Assembly (NCBI GenBank): GCA_035556735.1
Contig: DATMFF010000004.1
Coordinates: 1 to 64,000, forward strand
Direction of reading: 5' to 3'
Length of the DNA: 64,000 bases
Source: CANJBX01 sp035556735
Lineage (GTDB): Bacteria > Pseudomonadota > Alphaproteobacteria > Rhizobiales > Xanthobacteraceae
Below are positions 7,744-17,082 of this stretch, piece after piece; position 1 is the first letter of the stretch; the number at the start of each line of letters is the position of its first letter. The position numbers and the translations under genes were made by a program. Below the pieces are notes generated by a model. It had not been told where the DNA came from and made no database searches. It saw nothing but the letters and a program-made list of their open reading frames with translations.

Positions 7744-10434
7744 TCACGCCGCCGCCTTGGCGCGCGCGCGCGCGATGAGCCGCTTGAGCTCCGGCAGGCA
7801 GGAGCCGCAGTTGCTGCCCGCGCCGAGCAGTCGGCCGATCTCGGCGACGTTGCTCGCCCGGCCTGCGCACACGGCATCGCGCACCGCGTCCTCGCCGACG
7901 CCAAAGCACGCGCAGACGACCGCGCCGGTATCGGCAGGCTCGGGCGCGACCTGAATCCGCACCGGCGCGCCGCTGCTCGGCGGGCCTGCGGCGATCACCG
8001 CCTTGAGCGTATCCCAGCGCAGGGCAGCCTCGCCCGTTCCGATCGAGAGGCAGCCGTCGAATTCGCCGTCGACGAAGAAGGCGGCGCGATAGCTGTGCGC
8101 GTCCACGACCTCGACGACCTCCGCGTCGCGGCCGAGCGTGGCCTGCGCGAAGTCGTGCCAGAACATCAGGTCACGGTCGCTGGCGAGGCGAAGCTCGTGG
8201 CCCTCGCTGGTGGCGATGCGCGCCCACCATGTGCCGCTGGGCAGCGCGAGCGGCCGGCGCGAGCGCGCAAAGCCGCGCAGCGGCAGCCGCGCCGAGGCGA
8301 TCGTCGCCGGCGTCGCCTTGGCCTCGGGCTGGCCGGAGTGCGGATCGGTATGGGGCGCGACCAGTTCGCCGATGCGCGCGGAGGAGGCGGTGGCGTCGCT
8401 CCAATGGATCGGCACGAACAGCGAGCCTGGACGCTGGCCGTCGCTCACCGTCACCTTGAGCACGCAGGCGCCGTGCGCGGTCGCGACCCGCGCAAAGCCG
8501 CCGTCGACGAGGCCGGCCGCGCGCGCGTCGTCCGAATGCACCTCGACGAACGGCTCCGCAATATGGGTGGCAAGACGCGGACTGCGTCCGCTGCGCGTCA
8601 TGCTGTGCCACTGGTCGCGCACGCGCCCGGTGTTCAGCCGCAGCGGGAATTCCCCGGACGATGCCTCCTTCAGCGCCGGCGGCTCCGGCGCGACGAACCG
8701 GGCCTTGCGGTCGGAGGTGAAGAAACGGCCGTCGCCGAACAGGCGGGTGTCGCCGGCTTGGGCAAGCGGCGCGTCCGCGGGCAGCGGCCATTGCACGGGG
8801 CCGAGCGCATCGTAATCCTTGTCGGAAATGCCGCTGAGCGCCCCGAGATCGAAGTCGCGCATCCCGCCGTTCTCGAATGCCGACAGCGCGGCGTGCTCGC
8901 GGAACACGTCCGCCGCCGAGCGGTAGGCAAAGGCGTCGCCGTAACCCATCCGGCGGGCAACTTGGCTGACGATCCACCAGTCGGGCTTGGCTTCGCCCGG
9001 CAGCGGCAGGAACGCGCGCTGGCGGGAGATGCGGCGCTCGGAATTGGTCACGGTGCCGTGCTTCTCGCCCCAGGCCGCCGCCGGCAACAGCACGTGCGCG
9101 CCCGAGCCGACGGTGTCGTTGGCCTCGACGTTGTCGGAAATGACGAGCAGTTCCAGCTTTCCGAGCGCCTCGCGCACCGCGCCCGCCCGCGGCAGCGACA
9201 TCGCCGGATTGGTGGCCATGACCCACAAGGCCTTGATCTCGCCACGCTCGATCGCTTCGAACATCTGCACGGCTTTGAGGCCCTCGCGCCGCGCCATGCG
9301 TGGCGCGTTCCAGAAACGCCCGACGCGTTCGATCTCTGCCGGCGAGAAGCCCATATGTGCGGCGAGCTGGTTGGCGAGGCCGCCGACCTCGCGGCCGCCC
9401 ATGGCGTTAGGCTGACCCGTCAGCGAGAGTGGACCCATTCCGGGTCTGCCGATGCGGCCGGTCGCGAGATGGCAATTGATGATTGCGTTGACCTTATCGG
9501 TCCCCTGGGCCGACTGGTTCACGCCCTGCGAATAGCAGGTGATGACGTTCTCAGTCGTGGCGAACAAATCGAAGAAGCGCGCCACGTCGCGCTCGGGCAC
9601 GCCGCAGCGCTGCGCCGTGGCGGCAAGGGTGGGGGCGATCTCTCTCGCGCGCACCAGCGCGGTCTCGAAGCCGGCGGTGTGCGCGTCGATGAAGCTGTAG
9701 TCGAGCGCAAGCTGCTCGGTGAGGTACACGAGCAGGCCGCTGAACAGGATCGTATCCGTGCCTGGCGCGATCTGCAGCACGAGGTCGGCTTCCTCGCAAG
9801 TGGCGGTACGGCGCGGGTCGATGACCACGATGTTGGCGCCGCGTTCCTGGCGGTTGCGCGCCATGCGCTGGAACAGAACGGGATGGCACCACGCCGTATT
9901 GGAGCCGACGAGCACGGTGAGATCGGCCGTCTCGAGGTCGCTGTAGCTGCCCGGGACAGTATCGGAGCCGAAGGCGCGGCGATGGCCCGCCACCGACGAG
10001 GCCATGCACAAGCGCGAATTTGTGTCGACGTTGGCCGAACCGATGAAGCCCTTCATCAGCTTGTTGGCAACGTAATAATCCTCGGTGAGCAATTGGCCGG
10101 AGAGATAGAAGGCGACCGCGTCGGGCCCGTCGCGTTCAATGATGCGCGAGAACCCTTGGGCCACCGTGTCGAGCGCCGTATCCCATGTGGTCCGCACCAT
10201 GGCGCCGCCCGCACTGCGGACGAGCGGGTGGAGCAGGCGGCCGTCGAGGCTGATGGTTTCGCCGAGCGTCGCGCCCTTCGAACAGATTCGCCCGAAATTC
10301 GCGGGATGGGTCGGGTCGCCGGTGACGCTCGCGCCCGCCGCCGCTTCGACCACCTCGACGCGCAGTCCGCAGCCCACGCCACAGTAAGGGCACGTGGTAC
10401 GTACCGGCTCGGGCGGGCGTGCGCCGGCGTTCAT
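7744..10434 (-). CDS. nasA: Assimilatory nitrate reductase catalytic subunit with C-terminal BFD-like domain
   Basis: An 896-residue molybdopterin oxidoreductase that reduces nitrate to nitrite in the cytoplasm. The N-terminus carries the [4Fe-4S] ligands C15, C18, C22 and C51 (CPYCGVGC ... ICSKG). The Mo-bisMGD body follows, including SGQLLTEDYYVANKLMKGF, TNSRLCMASS and ITCYSQGVNQSAQGTDK. The C-terminus (about 835-885) is a BFD-like [2Fe-2S] module with C841, C843, C876 and C879 (CAC ... CGSC), as in Klebsiella-type NasA. There is no signal peptide, consistent with assimilation rather than respiration. It lies 63 bases after the flavoprotein gene, which is a candidate electron donor. Confidence 0.96.
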   Translation of the reverse strand: MNAGARPPEPVRTTCPYCGVGCGLRVEVVEAAAGASVTGDPTHPANFGRICSKGATLGETISLDGRLLHPLVRSAGGAMVRTTWDTALDTVAQGFSRIIERDGPDAVAFYLSGQLLTEDYYVANKLMKGFIGSANVDTNSRLCMASSVAGHRRAFGSDTVPGSYSDLETADLTVLVGSNTAWCHPVLFQRMARNRQERGANIVVIDPRRTATCEEADLVLQIAPGTDTILFSGLLVYLTEQLALDYSFIDAHTAGFETALVRAREIAPTLAATAQRCGVPERDVARFFDLFATTENVITCYSQGVNQSAQGTDKVNAIINCHLATGRIGRPGMGPLSLTGQPNAMGGREVGGLANQLAAHMGFSPAEIERVGRFWNAPRMARREGLKAVQMFEAIERGEIKALWVMATNPAMSLPRAGAVREALGKLELLVISDNVEANDTVGSGAHVLLPAAAWGEKHGTVTNSERRISRQRAFLPLPGEAKPDWWIVSQVARRMGYGDAFAYRSAADVFREHAALSAFENGGMRDFDLGALSGISDKDYDALGPVQWPLPADAPLAQAGDTRLFGDGRFFTSDRKARFVAPEPPALKEASSGEFPLRLNTGRVRDQWHSMTRSGRSPRLATHIAEPFVEVHSDDARAAGLVDGGFARVATAHGACVLKVTVSDGQRPGSLFVPIHWSDATASSARIGELVAPHTDPHSGQPEAKATPATIASARLPLRGFARSRRPLALPSGTWWARIATSEGHELRLASDRDLMFWHDFAQATLGRDAEVVEVVDAHSYRAAFFVDGEFDGCLSIGTGEAALRWDTLKAVIAAGPPSSGAPVRIQVAPEPADTGAVVCACFGVGEDAVRDAVCAGRASNVAEIGRLLGAGSNCGSCLPELKRLIARARAKAAA

Positions 10435-10497
10435 GAGCGAACTCCGCTTGGCGCTGGTTGCTCCAGACGCTGAGCCGCCGCACGACGAATGTCCGCA

Positions 10498-12138
10498 TCA
10501 GTAGACATCTTGATGATAGCGGCCCTGCTTCTTGAGATTGCCGACGAAGGCGATCGCCTCGTCGAGCGTGCGTACCCCGTGCTGTGCCACGATGTCGACG
10601 AGCGCTCGCTCGACGTCCTTGGCCATGCGCTTGGCGTCTCCGCACACATAGATTTGCGCGCCTTCGGCGAGCCACGCCCACAGGTCACGTCCGACCTGAC
10701 GCATGCGGTCCTGGACGTAGAATTTCTCCTCGCCGTCGCGTGACCAGGCCAACGACAGGCGCGTCAGTACGTTCTTGGCCTTCAGCCCCACGAACTCCTC
10801 TTCATAGAAGAAGTCGGTGTCGCGGCGCTGGTGGCCGAAGAACAGCCAGTTGCGGCCGTTCGCGCCCGTGGCCATGCGCTCGTGTAGAAAGGCGCGGAAC
10901 GGCGCTACGCCGGTGCCGGGCCCGATCATGATGATCGGCGTGGCCGGATCGGGCGGCAGATGGAAGTGCTGCGACTTCTGCACGTAGCTGCGGATCGCGC
11001 CGCCCTGCGCTGCGCGATCGGCCAGGAACGTCGAGGCGACGCCGAGCCGCATGCGATTGCCGATCCTGTAGCGCACGGTGTCGACCGTGAGCGAGACAGC
11101 GGCCGGCAACGTCTTTGGCGATGACGAGATCGAGTACAGCCGGGGTTGCATCGGCTCGAGCGCCTCGATGAAGGCTTCCGGATCGATTTTCACCCCGGAG
11201 AATTTCTGCAGTGCCGCCAGAACGTCGAGCGTCGCGGCGTCGCCGTCAGGATCCTCGCCGGCGGCGAGCAGTTTTGCCTTCTGCCGCCGCTCGCCGCCGG
11301 TGATGTAGGAGAGAAGCTGGAATAGACTGTCGGGCGCTGGCGCAAGCGAGACGCGCTCGCTCAGCACATCACGCAGCGCCTGGCTTCCGATCAGGTGATC
11401 CTTCTTCGCGCCAAGCGACTTGATCACGGCATCGACCAGTGCCGGATCGTTGGTGGGATAAAGTCCGAAAGAGTCTCCGACGGCGTATTCGATGCCGCTG
11501 TCGGAAAGGTCGAGTTCGATATGCCACGTTTCCTTCTCCGATCCGTCCTTATTGAGACGCGTGCGCGCGCGGAAGCGCACCTCACTGGGCGCATCGCGCG
11601 AGGGACCCTCGGCGATCGCTGCGGGCACGGATGCCATGCTGACGGCGGCAGTCGCCGCCATTGCAGCGGGCCCTGCGCCCGAGGTCGGCATGTCTTCGTG
11701 TAGCTTTTTGAGCATGCGGGCGGTCTCCTTGCCGCCCGGCACGCACAGGTTCATCCGCTCCTCGCTCTTGGCAAACAGGGCATCCGCGTAGTCGGCGCAA
11801 TTGTAGCCGCACTGGCCGCAGTCCTGCTGCGCCATCGCCGCCATGAGCCGGCGGCGCAGCGGGCGGCCTTCGGCCAGCCTCATGCGCTCGTCCATCGGCA
11901 GCGAAGGGTCGTGCCACGGCGCCTCGCCGTCGTCGCCATCCCCATCCGGTGCGGGGATTTGCGCGGGCGCGCCCGGCAGCAGCGCCGCCGACTGATCGGC
12001 CGAGAGAACGGTGACGCCGGCGTTCTCGAGCGAAACGAAGCCGGCGAGAAAGCCGTTCAGCCAGACGCGCTGCTCAGGCGTGAACGGCGCGTTCTCGGGA
12101 ATGAGACTGATCTGCGGTGGAAACAGGGGCTGATTCAT
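10498..12138 (-). CDS. CysJ-like NADPH/FAD reductase with N-terminal Fe-S domain, no flavodoxin domain
   Basis: A 546-residue protein. Residues 18-36 carry a motif FTPEQRVWLNGFLAGF. A four-Cys Fe-S segment follows (C107, C110, C114, C132; CGQCGYNC ... LCVPGG). The rest is a sulfite-reductase-alpha/ferredoxin-NADP reductase unit: FAD-binding region with LYSISSSP, and NAD(P) part with GPGTGVAPFRAFLHER and YVCGDAKRMAKDVE. The FMN flavodoxin domain of classical CysJ is missing; the Fe-S segment stands in its place. The start overlaps the nirA stop as ATGA and has AGGAG upstream, so it is translationally coupled to nirA. It most likely feeds electrons from NADPH to NirA and perhaps NasA. Commonly annotated sulfite reductase subunit alpha. 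Confidence 0.9.
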   Translation of the reverse strand: MNQPLFPPQISLIPENAPFTPEQRVWLNGFLAGFVSLENAGVTVLSADQSAALLPGAPAQIPAPDGDGDDGEAPWHDPSLPMDERMRLAEGRPLRRRLMAAMAQQDCGQCGYNCADYADALFAKSEERMNLCVPGGKETARMLKKLHEDMPTSGAGPAAMAATAAVSMASVPAAIAEGPSRDAPSEVRFRARTRLNKDGSEKETWHIELDLSDSGIEYAVGDSFGLYPTNDPALVDAVIKSLGAKKDHLIGSQALRDVLSERVSLAPAPDSLFQLLSYITGGERRQKAKLLAAGEDPDGDAATLDVLAALQKFSGVKIDPEAFIEALEPMQPRLYSISSSPKTLPAAVSLTVDTVRYRIGNRMRLGVASTFLADRAAQGGAIRSYVQKSQHFHLPPDPATPIIMIGPGTGVAPFRAFLHERMATGANGRNWLFFGHQRRDTDFFYEEEFVGLKAKNVLTRLSLAWSRDGEEKFYVQDRMRQVGRDLWAWLAEGAQIYVCGDAKRMAKDVERALVDIVAQHGVRTLDEAIAFVGNLKKQGRYHQDVY

Positions 12139-13913
12139 GCCGCGCTCTCCTCGGCACACATCGATTTCAGGGTCGCAACATCGTGACGCCGGCTGAAATC
12201 GAGGAAGGATTCCTTGGGACTACGGTGCGTGAGGTAGGCGCGGACGATCCGCTCGACCGTGCGCGGTGCATCCTCCGCCTTCACGTCGTGGAATATCTCC
12301 TGCCCGATCGCCGCGTTCGGGCCGAAGCCGCCGCCGACGAAGACGTGATAGCCCTCGACCGCGTCACCGTCGTCGCCCGTCTGCACCTTGCAGGCGATGA
12401 GCCCGATCTCGCTGATGAAATGCTGTGCGCAGGAATGGTGACAGCCGGTCAGATGAATGTTGATGGGCGTGTCGAGCGGGAGGCGCTGCTCGCACCATCG
12501 TGCAATCTCCTCGGCATGCCGCTTGGTGTCCGACGCCGCGAACTTGCATCCGACATTTCCGGTGCACGCGACGAGGCCGGCTCGGAACGCATTGGACTTG
12601 GTCGCGAGGCCAAGTCCGGCGACCGCTTCCTCGGCAAGCCGAACGTTGTCGTCCGGAACGCCCGAGATAAGCAGGTTCTGCCAGACCGTTAGGCGGATGT
12701 CGCCGTCGCCGAGATCCGCTGCAATTTTGGCGAGGCCGCGCATCTGCTCCGTGTTTAGCCGCCCCACCGGCAGAACGACGCCGATCCAGTTGAGGCCTTC
12801 CTGCTTCTGCGGATGCACGCCGATATGTCCCATGCGGTCGAACGGCGGACGCGCTTCGATCGCGTCCGGCGGCACGCGCGTGAGCTTGCCGCCGAGCTTG
12901 TCCTCCGTCAGCGTGAGGAATCTCTCGAGACCCATGGCATCGAGCACGTACTTGAGTCGCGCCTTGTTGCGGTTGGTGCGATCGCCGTGTTCGATGAACA
13001 CGCGCACCACTGCGTCGGACACCCTGGTCGCATCCGCGGGTCTGACGATCACGCCGCAGTCGCGCGCGAAGTCCTTGTGGCCGGTGATGCCGCCCAGCGT
13101 CAGCCGAAACCAGACGCCAGGCTCGGCGCCGTGCCCCTCGCGCACCTCCACCGCTTGAAATCCGATGTCGTTGGTGTCTTCAAGCACCGGGATCGTTCCG
13201 GCGCCATCGAAGGCCACATTGAACTTGCGGGGCAGGCCATAAAGGGTGCGCTCGTTGAGAATGTGGAAATGCCACTCGCGCGCGTAGGGACGCGTGTCTA
13301 TGAGCTCGCGCGGGTCAATACCCGCCGTCGGCGTGCCGGTGACGTTGCGGATGTTGTCCGCGCCGGAGCCGCGCGAGCACAGGCCGAGATCCTGGATCTC
13401 CTCCACGAGATGCACAGCGTTCTTCGGCTCGATCTCGCGGATCTGGAGGTTCGCACGGGTGGTGACGTGGGAGTAGCCGCCGCCGTAACGGTCCGCGAGG
13501 TCGGCGAGGCCGGCGAGCTGCCAATGCTTGAGGATGCCGTTCGGAATGCGCAGCCGGCACATGTAGAACGGCTGGTTCGGCGCGACGTAGAACAGGCCGT
13601 AATAGCGCCAGCGGAAATTATCGGCAGGCTTGGGCGCTTCGTTCCGCACGGCTTGGTCTTTCAGCCGTTGGTAGGCATCGAACGGGTGCAACTCGCGTTT
13701 GAATTTCTCCTGGTCGGCGAGCTTGCCGCCCTTTCTGATGACGGCATCCTGCGCCTTGAGGTGCGGCACGTCGGGGCTGACCGGCTCGGCGGGCGCGCCG
13801 CCTCGGGACGCAGCGCCATCCGCCGGCACGCCGCGCACGACGCGCGCCACCTGCAGGCCCGACATAAAGCCCTCGAGGTAGCGCTTCTGTTCCGCGGTGA
13901 ATTCGGTGGTCAT
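12135..13913 (-). CDS. nirA: NirA family sirohaem nitrite reductase
   Basis: A 592-residue protein of the nitrite/sulfite reductase family, reducing nitrite to ammonium with six electrons. The sirohaem/[4Fe-4S] ligands are C450, C456, C491 and C495 (CTGNVGC and CHHSC). The ferrodoxin-like halves are visible as FRWRYYGLFYVAPNQPFYMC and GGYSHVTTRANLQIREI. I chose the ATG at 13913 (MTTEFTAEQKRYLEGF), preceded by GAGGG; the reading frame stays open upstream without family-typical sequence. Its N-terminal FTAEQKRYLEGFMSG resembles that of the adjacent flavoprotein. A sulfite reductase role is possible by family but the nitrate genes on both sides argue for nitrite. Confidence 0.93.
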   Translation of the reverse strand: MTTEFTAEQKRYLEGFMSGLQVARVVRGVPADGAASRGGAPAEPVSPDVPHLKAQDAVIRKGGKLADQEKFKRELHPFDAYQRLKDQAVRNEAPKPADNFRWRYYGLFYVAPNQPFYMCRLRIPNGILKHWQLAGLADLADRYGGGYSHVTTRANLQIREIEPKNAVHLVEEIQDLGLCSRGSGADNIRNVTGTPTAGIDPRELIDTRPYAREWHFHILNERTLYGLPRKFNVAFDGAGTIPVLEDTNDIGFQAVEVREGHGAEPGVWFRLTLGGITGHKDFARDCGVIVRPADATRVSDAVVRVFIEHGDRTNRNKARLKYVLDAMGLERFLTLTEDKLGGKLTRVPPDAIEARPPFDRMGHIGVHPQKQEGLNWIGVVLPVGRLNTEQMRGLAKIAADLGDGDIRLTVWQNLLISGVPDDNVRLAEEAVAGLGLATKSNAFRAGLVACTGNVGCKFAASDTKRHAEEIARWCEQRLPLDTPINIHLTGCHHSCAQHFISEIGLIACKVQTGDDGDAVEGYHVFVGGGFGPNAAIGQEIFHDVKAEDAPRTVERIVRAYLTHRSPKESFLDFSRRHDVATLKSMCAEESAA

Positions 13914-14204
13914 TGCGCGCGCCCTCGCAGAGCGGCCGCACGTGACGGTCGGAGCGCCGGCCGGCACGGCTGCCGCCGTCCTCCCCATCGCTCTGGCATC
14001 GTGGTCACAACTGCTTCCGGCCCTGGTCTCGTCGTCGTCATGGGGTGTCCCGTTCATCGGCTGCGGTGCACCGGCGATGTCTCGCCGTTCGAATTCGTCT
14101 CGTTACGCGTCATCCAGTGTGATGCCGTCCCGAGCTGTCCTCCGCGCCTTTGCGGATGTCATTCCCGCTCCGATGCAGGTCGCAAAAACTCATCACCGCG
14201 GTCG
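13914..14204. other. Spacer between nrtCD and nirA
   Basis: 291 bases without a confident gene. The nirA reading frame remains open back to 14057 but shows no family similarity. A small perfect hairpin, CGGCGA with TCGCCG around a 4-base loop, is at 14072-14087; no T tract follows, so it is not a clear terminator. No NasT-type double hairpin is visible here, so nirA probably depends on read-through from nrtA. Confidence 0.4.
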
Positions 14205-15899
14205 TCACGCCGCCGCCGGCTTCGCCTCCTTGCGTCCATGTGCCCCGCTCTCGAATTCCTCGAGGAACGTGAGCAATTCCTGGCGGTACTCGTAATAGCG
14301 CGCGTGTTCGAGCAGCGCGCGCCGCGTGCGCGGCCGCGGGATATCGACCTCGAGGATGCGTCCGATGCGGGCGTTCGGCCCGTTGGTCATCATCACCACG
14401 CGATCGGCCAACAGAATCGCTTCGTCGACATCGTGCGTGACGCAGATCGCCGTCACTTGCGTGCGTGACCACACCTCCATGAGCACCTCCTGCAATTCCC
14501 AGCGCGTGAGCGAATCGAGCATGCCAAACGGCTCGTCGAGGAGCAGCAGCTTGGGCGATAGAGCAAAAGCCCGTGCGATACCGACACGCTGCTTCATGCC
14601 GTTGGAGAGTTCGGAGGCGCGCTTGTCCATGGCATCGGCCAAGCCCACGCGCGTGAGGTAATGGCTCACGATATCGGCGCGCTCGCTCCTGCCGGCGTGC
14701 GGATAGACGCGGTCGACGCCAAGGGCGACGTTCTCGCGCGCGGTCATCCAGGGCAACAACGACGGGCTCTGGAACACGACCGCGCGGTCCGGGCCGGCGC
14801 TCGCGATCTCCTTGCCGTCGAGCACGATGCCGCCGCTCGAGATGTCGTTGAGCCCAGCAGCCATCGAAAGCACCGTCGACTTGCCGCAGCCGGAATGTCC
14901 GATCAGCGACACGAACTCGCCGCGTCGCATCAGGAGGTTGAAGCCGTCGACCACGGTCAACGAACCGGTCGGCGTCGGGTAGGTCTTGCGGACCTCATAG
15001 AACTCGACGTAGCGCTGTTCGCTCGGGGTCTGCGATGCGCGGGATGCGCGTGGCGGACCGGAGTCGAAGCGCACGGGGACGACAGTCGGCGGCTCCCGGC
15101 TCTCCTGCGCTCCGCCGGCAGCGCGTCTCTTGCCGGCGTCGATCAGGTGCTGGGTGATGGCGGCACGCAGCTTCTTGTACGCGGGGCTCGCGTTCATCTG
15201 CGTGCGATCGCGTGGCCGTTCGAATGGAACGCGGAACTCGGGTCCGAAACCGGCATCGGGGCCGGGATCGAGCGGAATGATGCGGTCTGCGAGGAGGATC
15301 GCCTCGTCGACGTCGTTGGTGATGAGGACGACGCTTTTGCGCTCCTTCGACCAGATCGTTTCGATCTCGTCCTGCAGCTTGGCGCGGGTCAGCGCATCGA
15401 GGGCGGAAAGCGGCTCGTCAAGGAGCAGGAGCTCGGGATCCATTGCCAACGCGCGCGCTACCGCCACGCGCTGGCGCATGCCGCCCGATAGTTCGGCGGG
15501 CTTGCGATCGGCGGCATGCGTGAGCCCGACCATGCCGACGTAGCGCTCGGCGCGAGCCTTGCGCTCGGCCATTGGCCGGCCCGAAAACACCGCATCGACC
15601 GCAAGCGCGACGTTGCCGCGCACCGACAGCCAGGGCATCAGCGAATAGCTCTGGAACACCACGCCGCGCTCCGGCGCCGGCTCGGTCACGGGGCTTCCGC
15701 GGAACAGAATCTTGCCCGCGTCAGGCGCGATCAGGCCCGCCATCAGGTTGATCAAGGTGGTCTTGCCCGAGCCGGAAAAGCCGACAATCGCGACGAACTC
15801 GCCCTCCTCCACGGCGAGCGATACGTCCTTGAGCACGCGCGTGCGCTTGTCGTCGCTGCCGTAGGACTTGGAGACCGCTTTCAGTTCGAGGATTGCCAT
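14205..15899 (-). CDS. Nitrate ABC transporter ATP-binding protein, two fused ATPase domains
   Basis: A 564-residue protein with two complete ABC ATPases in tandem. Domain 1 (1-235): Walker A GFSGSGKTT at 40-48, signature LSGGM at 137-141, Walker B LLLLDEP around 161. Domain 2 (297-560): Walker A GHSGCGKST at 334-342, signature LSNGM at 431-435, Walker B LLLLDEP around 455. A linker of about 60 residues joins them. This replaces the separate NrtC and NrtD of cyanobacteria. The switch histidine is Asn in domain 1 (ITNDVDEA, N195) but normal in domain 2 (VTHDVDEA, H489), so the two sites may not be equivalent. The start has GGAGGAG upstream and is 12 bases after nrtB. Confidence 0.94.
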   Translation of the reverse strand: MAILELKAVSKSYGSDDKRTRVLKDVSLAVEEGEFVAIVGFSGSGKTTLINLMAGLIAPDAGKILFRGSPVTEPAPERGVVFQSYSLMPWLSVRGNVALAVDAVFSGRPMAERKARAERYVGMVGLTHAADRKPAELSGGMRQRVAVARALAMDPELLLLDEPLSALDALTRAKLQDEIETIWSKERKSVVLITNDVDEAILLADRIIPLDPGPDAGFGPEFRVPFERPRDRTQMNASPAYKKLRAAITQHLIDAGKRRAAGGAQESREPPTVVPVRFDSGPPRASRASQTPSEQRYVEFYEVRKTYPTPTGSLTVVDGFNLLMRRGEFVSLIGHSGCGKSTVLSMAAGLNDISSGGIVLDGKEIASAGPDRAVVFQSPSLLPWMTARENVALGVDRVYPHAGRSERADIVSHYLTRVGLADAMDKRASELSNGMKQRVGIARAFALSPKLLLLDEPFGMLDSLTRWELQEVLMEVWSRTQVTAICVTHDVDEAILLADRVVMMTNGPNARIGRILEVDIPRPRTRRALLEHARYYEYRQELLTFLEEFESGAHGRKEAKPAAA

Positions 15900-15911
15900 C
15901 TGCTCCTCCGC

Positions 15912-17015
15912 TCAACGCGTCGTGCCATGGGTGAAGGCGGTCTGCAGCGCGAGCATAATGCGGTCCAGCAGGAAGCCGATGATGCCAATCGTGAACACCG
16001 CCACCATGATCTTTGCGAGGGAGGCAGCCGATCCGTTCTGGAACTCGTCCCAGACGAACTTGCCGAGGCCCGGGTTCTGCGCCAGCATCTCCGCCGCGAT
16101 CAGCACCATCCAGCCGACGCCGAGCGACAAGCGCAGTCCGGTAAAGATCAGCGGCAGCGATGACGGCAGCACGATCCGGACGATTTTCGTGTACCAGGTC
16201 AGCCGCAGCACGCGTCCGACGTTGACGAGGTCCTTATCGATCGAGGCGACCCCGACCGCCGTGTTGATCAGCGTCGGCCACAGCGAGCACAGCGTCACCG
16301 TGATTGCGGAATTGAGGAACGATTTCGACAGGGTCGGATCATCGGAGACGTAGAGGGCGCTCACCACCATCGTGACAATCGGAAGCCAGGCCAATGGCGA
16401 CACCGGCTTGAACACCTGCACGAGTGGGTTGATTGCGGTATTGACGGTCTGCGACAGGCCGCACAGTACGCCGAGCGGCACCGCGACCAGCGTCGCCAGC
16501 ATGAAGCCCGCGAACACCGTCTCGAGACTGGTGACGATCTGGTCGATAAATGTGGGCTTGCCGGTGTACGCACGGATGCGCGTTTCAGTCTTCGGGTCGC
16601 GCGCCAGAAGCTCGGCATTGCGCTTCTTCTGGCGCTCGTAGAATGCGCTCTCCTTCTCGCGTTCGGCTACATGATCGTCCCACAGGACCCTGGTCTGCTC
16701 CCACACCTGAGCCGGCCCCGGCAGGGCGCCGAGGCTGGTCTGCACGCGCGGGGCAACCCAGGCCCAGGAGCCGAGGAACAGCGCGATCGCGAGCACCGGA
16801 ATTCCGAACGAGCGCCAGAGTTCGCGCAACTGCGGGCGCGGCGCCTCGCCGGCGCCGATTCGCAGGATCGGCACGATCCAGCCGAGGCCGATGATATTGA
16901 GGAACGCGGCCGAGCGGGTGATGCGCGCGTGCCAGCGCTCGCGGCGCTCCGCCCGCTCTGCTCGCGCAGCCGCGGCCGTCGTGGTGGTCGGGGCGAATTC
17001 GGTGGCGCTGGTCAT
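15912..17015 (-). CDS. nrtB: Nitrate ABC transporter permease NrtB
   Basis: A 367-residue inner-membrane permease of the NrtB/SsuC type. A hydrophilic Ala/Arg-rich N-terminus precedes a first membrane segment (about 65-85), a periplasmic loop rich in charged residues, then five further segments. The cytoplasmic coupling loop is clear: GVASIDKDLVNVGRVLRLTW. I chose the ATG at 17015 (MTSATEF); the frame is open to 17213 but the upstream part is Ser/Arg-rich without family similarity. It lies between nrtA (67 bases) and nrtCD (12 bases). The substrate is assigned as nitrate from the neighbours; the same family also carries sulfonates and bicarbonate. Confidence 0.93.
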   Translation of the reverse strand: MTSATEFAPTTTTAAAARAERAERRERWHARITRSAAFLNIIGLGWIVPILRIGAGEAPRPQLRELWRSFGIPVLAIALFLGSWAWVAPRVQTSLGALPGPAQVWEQTRVLWDDHVAEREKESAFYERQKKRNAELLARDPKTETRIRAYTGKPTFIDQIVTSLETVFAGFMLATLVAVPLGVLCGLSQTVNTAINPLVQVFKPVSPLAWLPIVTMVVSALYVSDDPTLSKSFLNSAITVTLCSLWPTLINTAVGVASIDKDLVNVGRVLRLTWYTKIVRIVLPSSLPLIFTGLRLSLGVGWMVLIAAEMLAQNPGLGKFVWDEFQNGSAASLAKIMVAVFTIGIIGFLLDRIMLALQTAFTHGTTR

Positions 17016-17082
17016 CGGATCCGTGTCCGCTCGGTTACGACAGGATGTGCAGGGGCCCGCCGCAACGGGCTGCTCGTCCACC

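Noticed and set aside
5330..7954. An 874-codon open frame spanning repeats and the cysG complement
   Set aside because: It runs through palindromic repeats and antisense to cysG; no domain is visible.
8095..10473. A 792-codon open frame opposite nasA
   Set aside because: Antisense to a well-supported enzyme, composition typical of a shadow frame.
13914..14204. A third NasT leader before nirA
   Set aside because: A hairpin with an AGACAT-type hexaloop can be drawn, but it lacks G at position 4 and has no partner hairpin.
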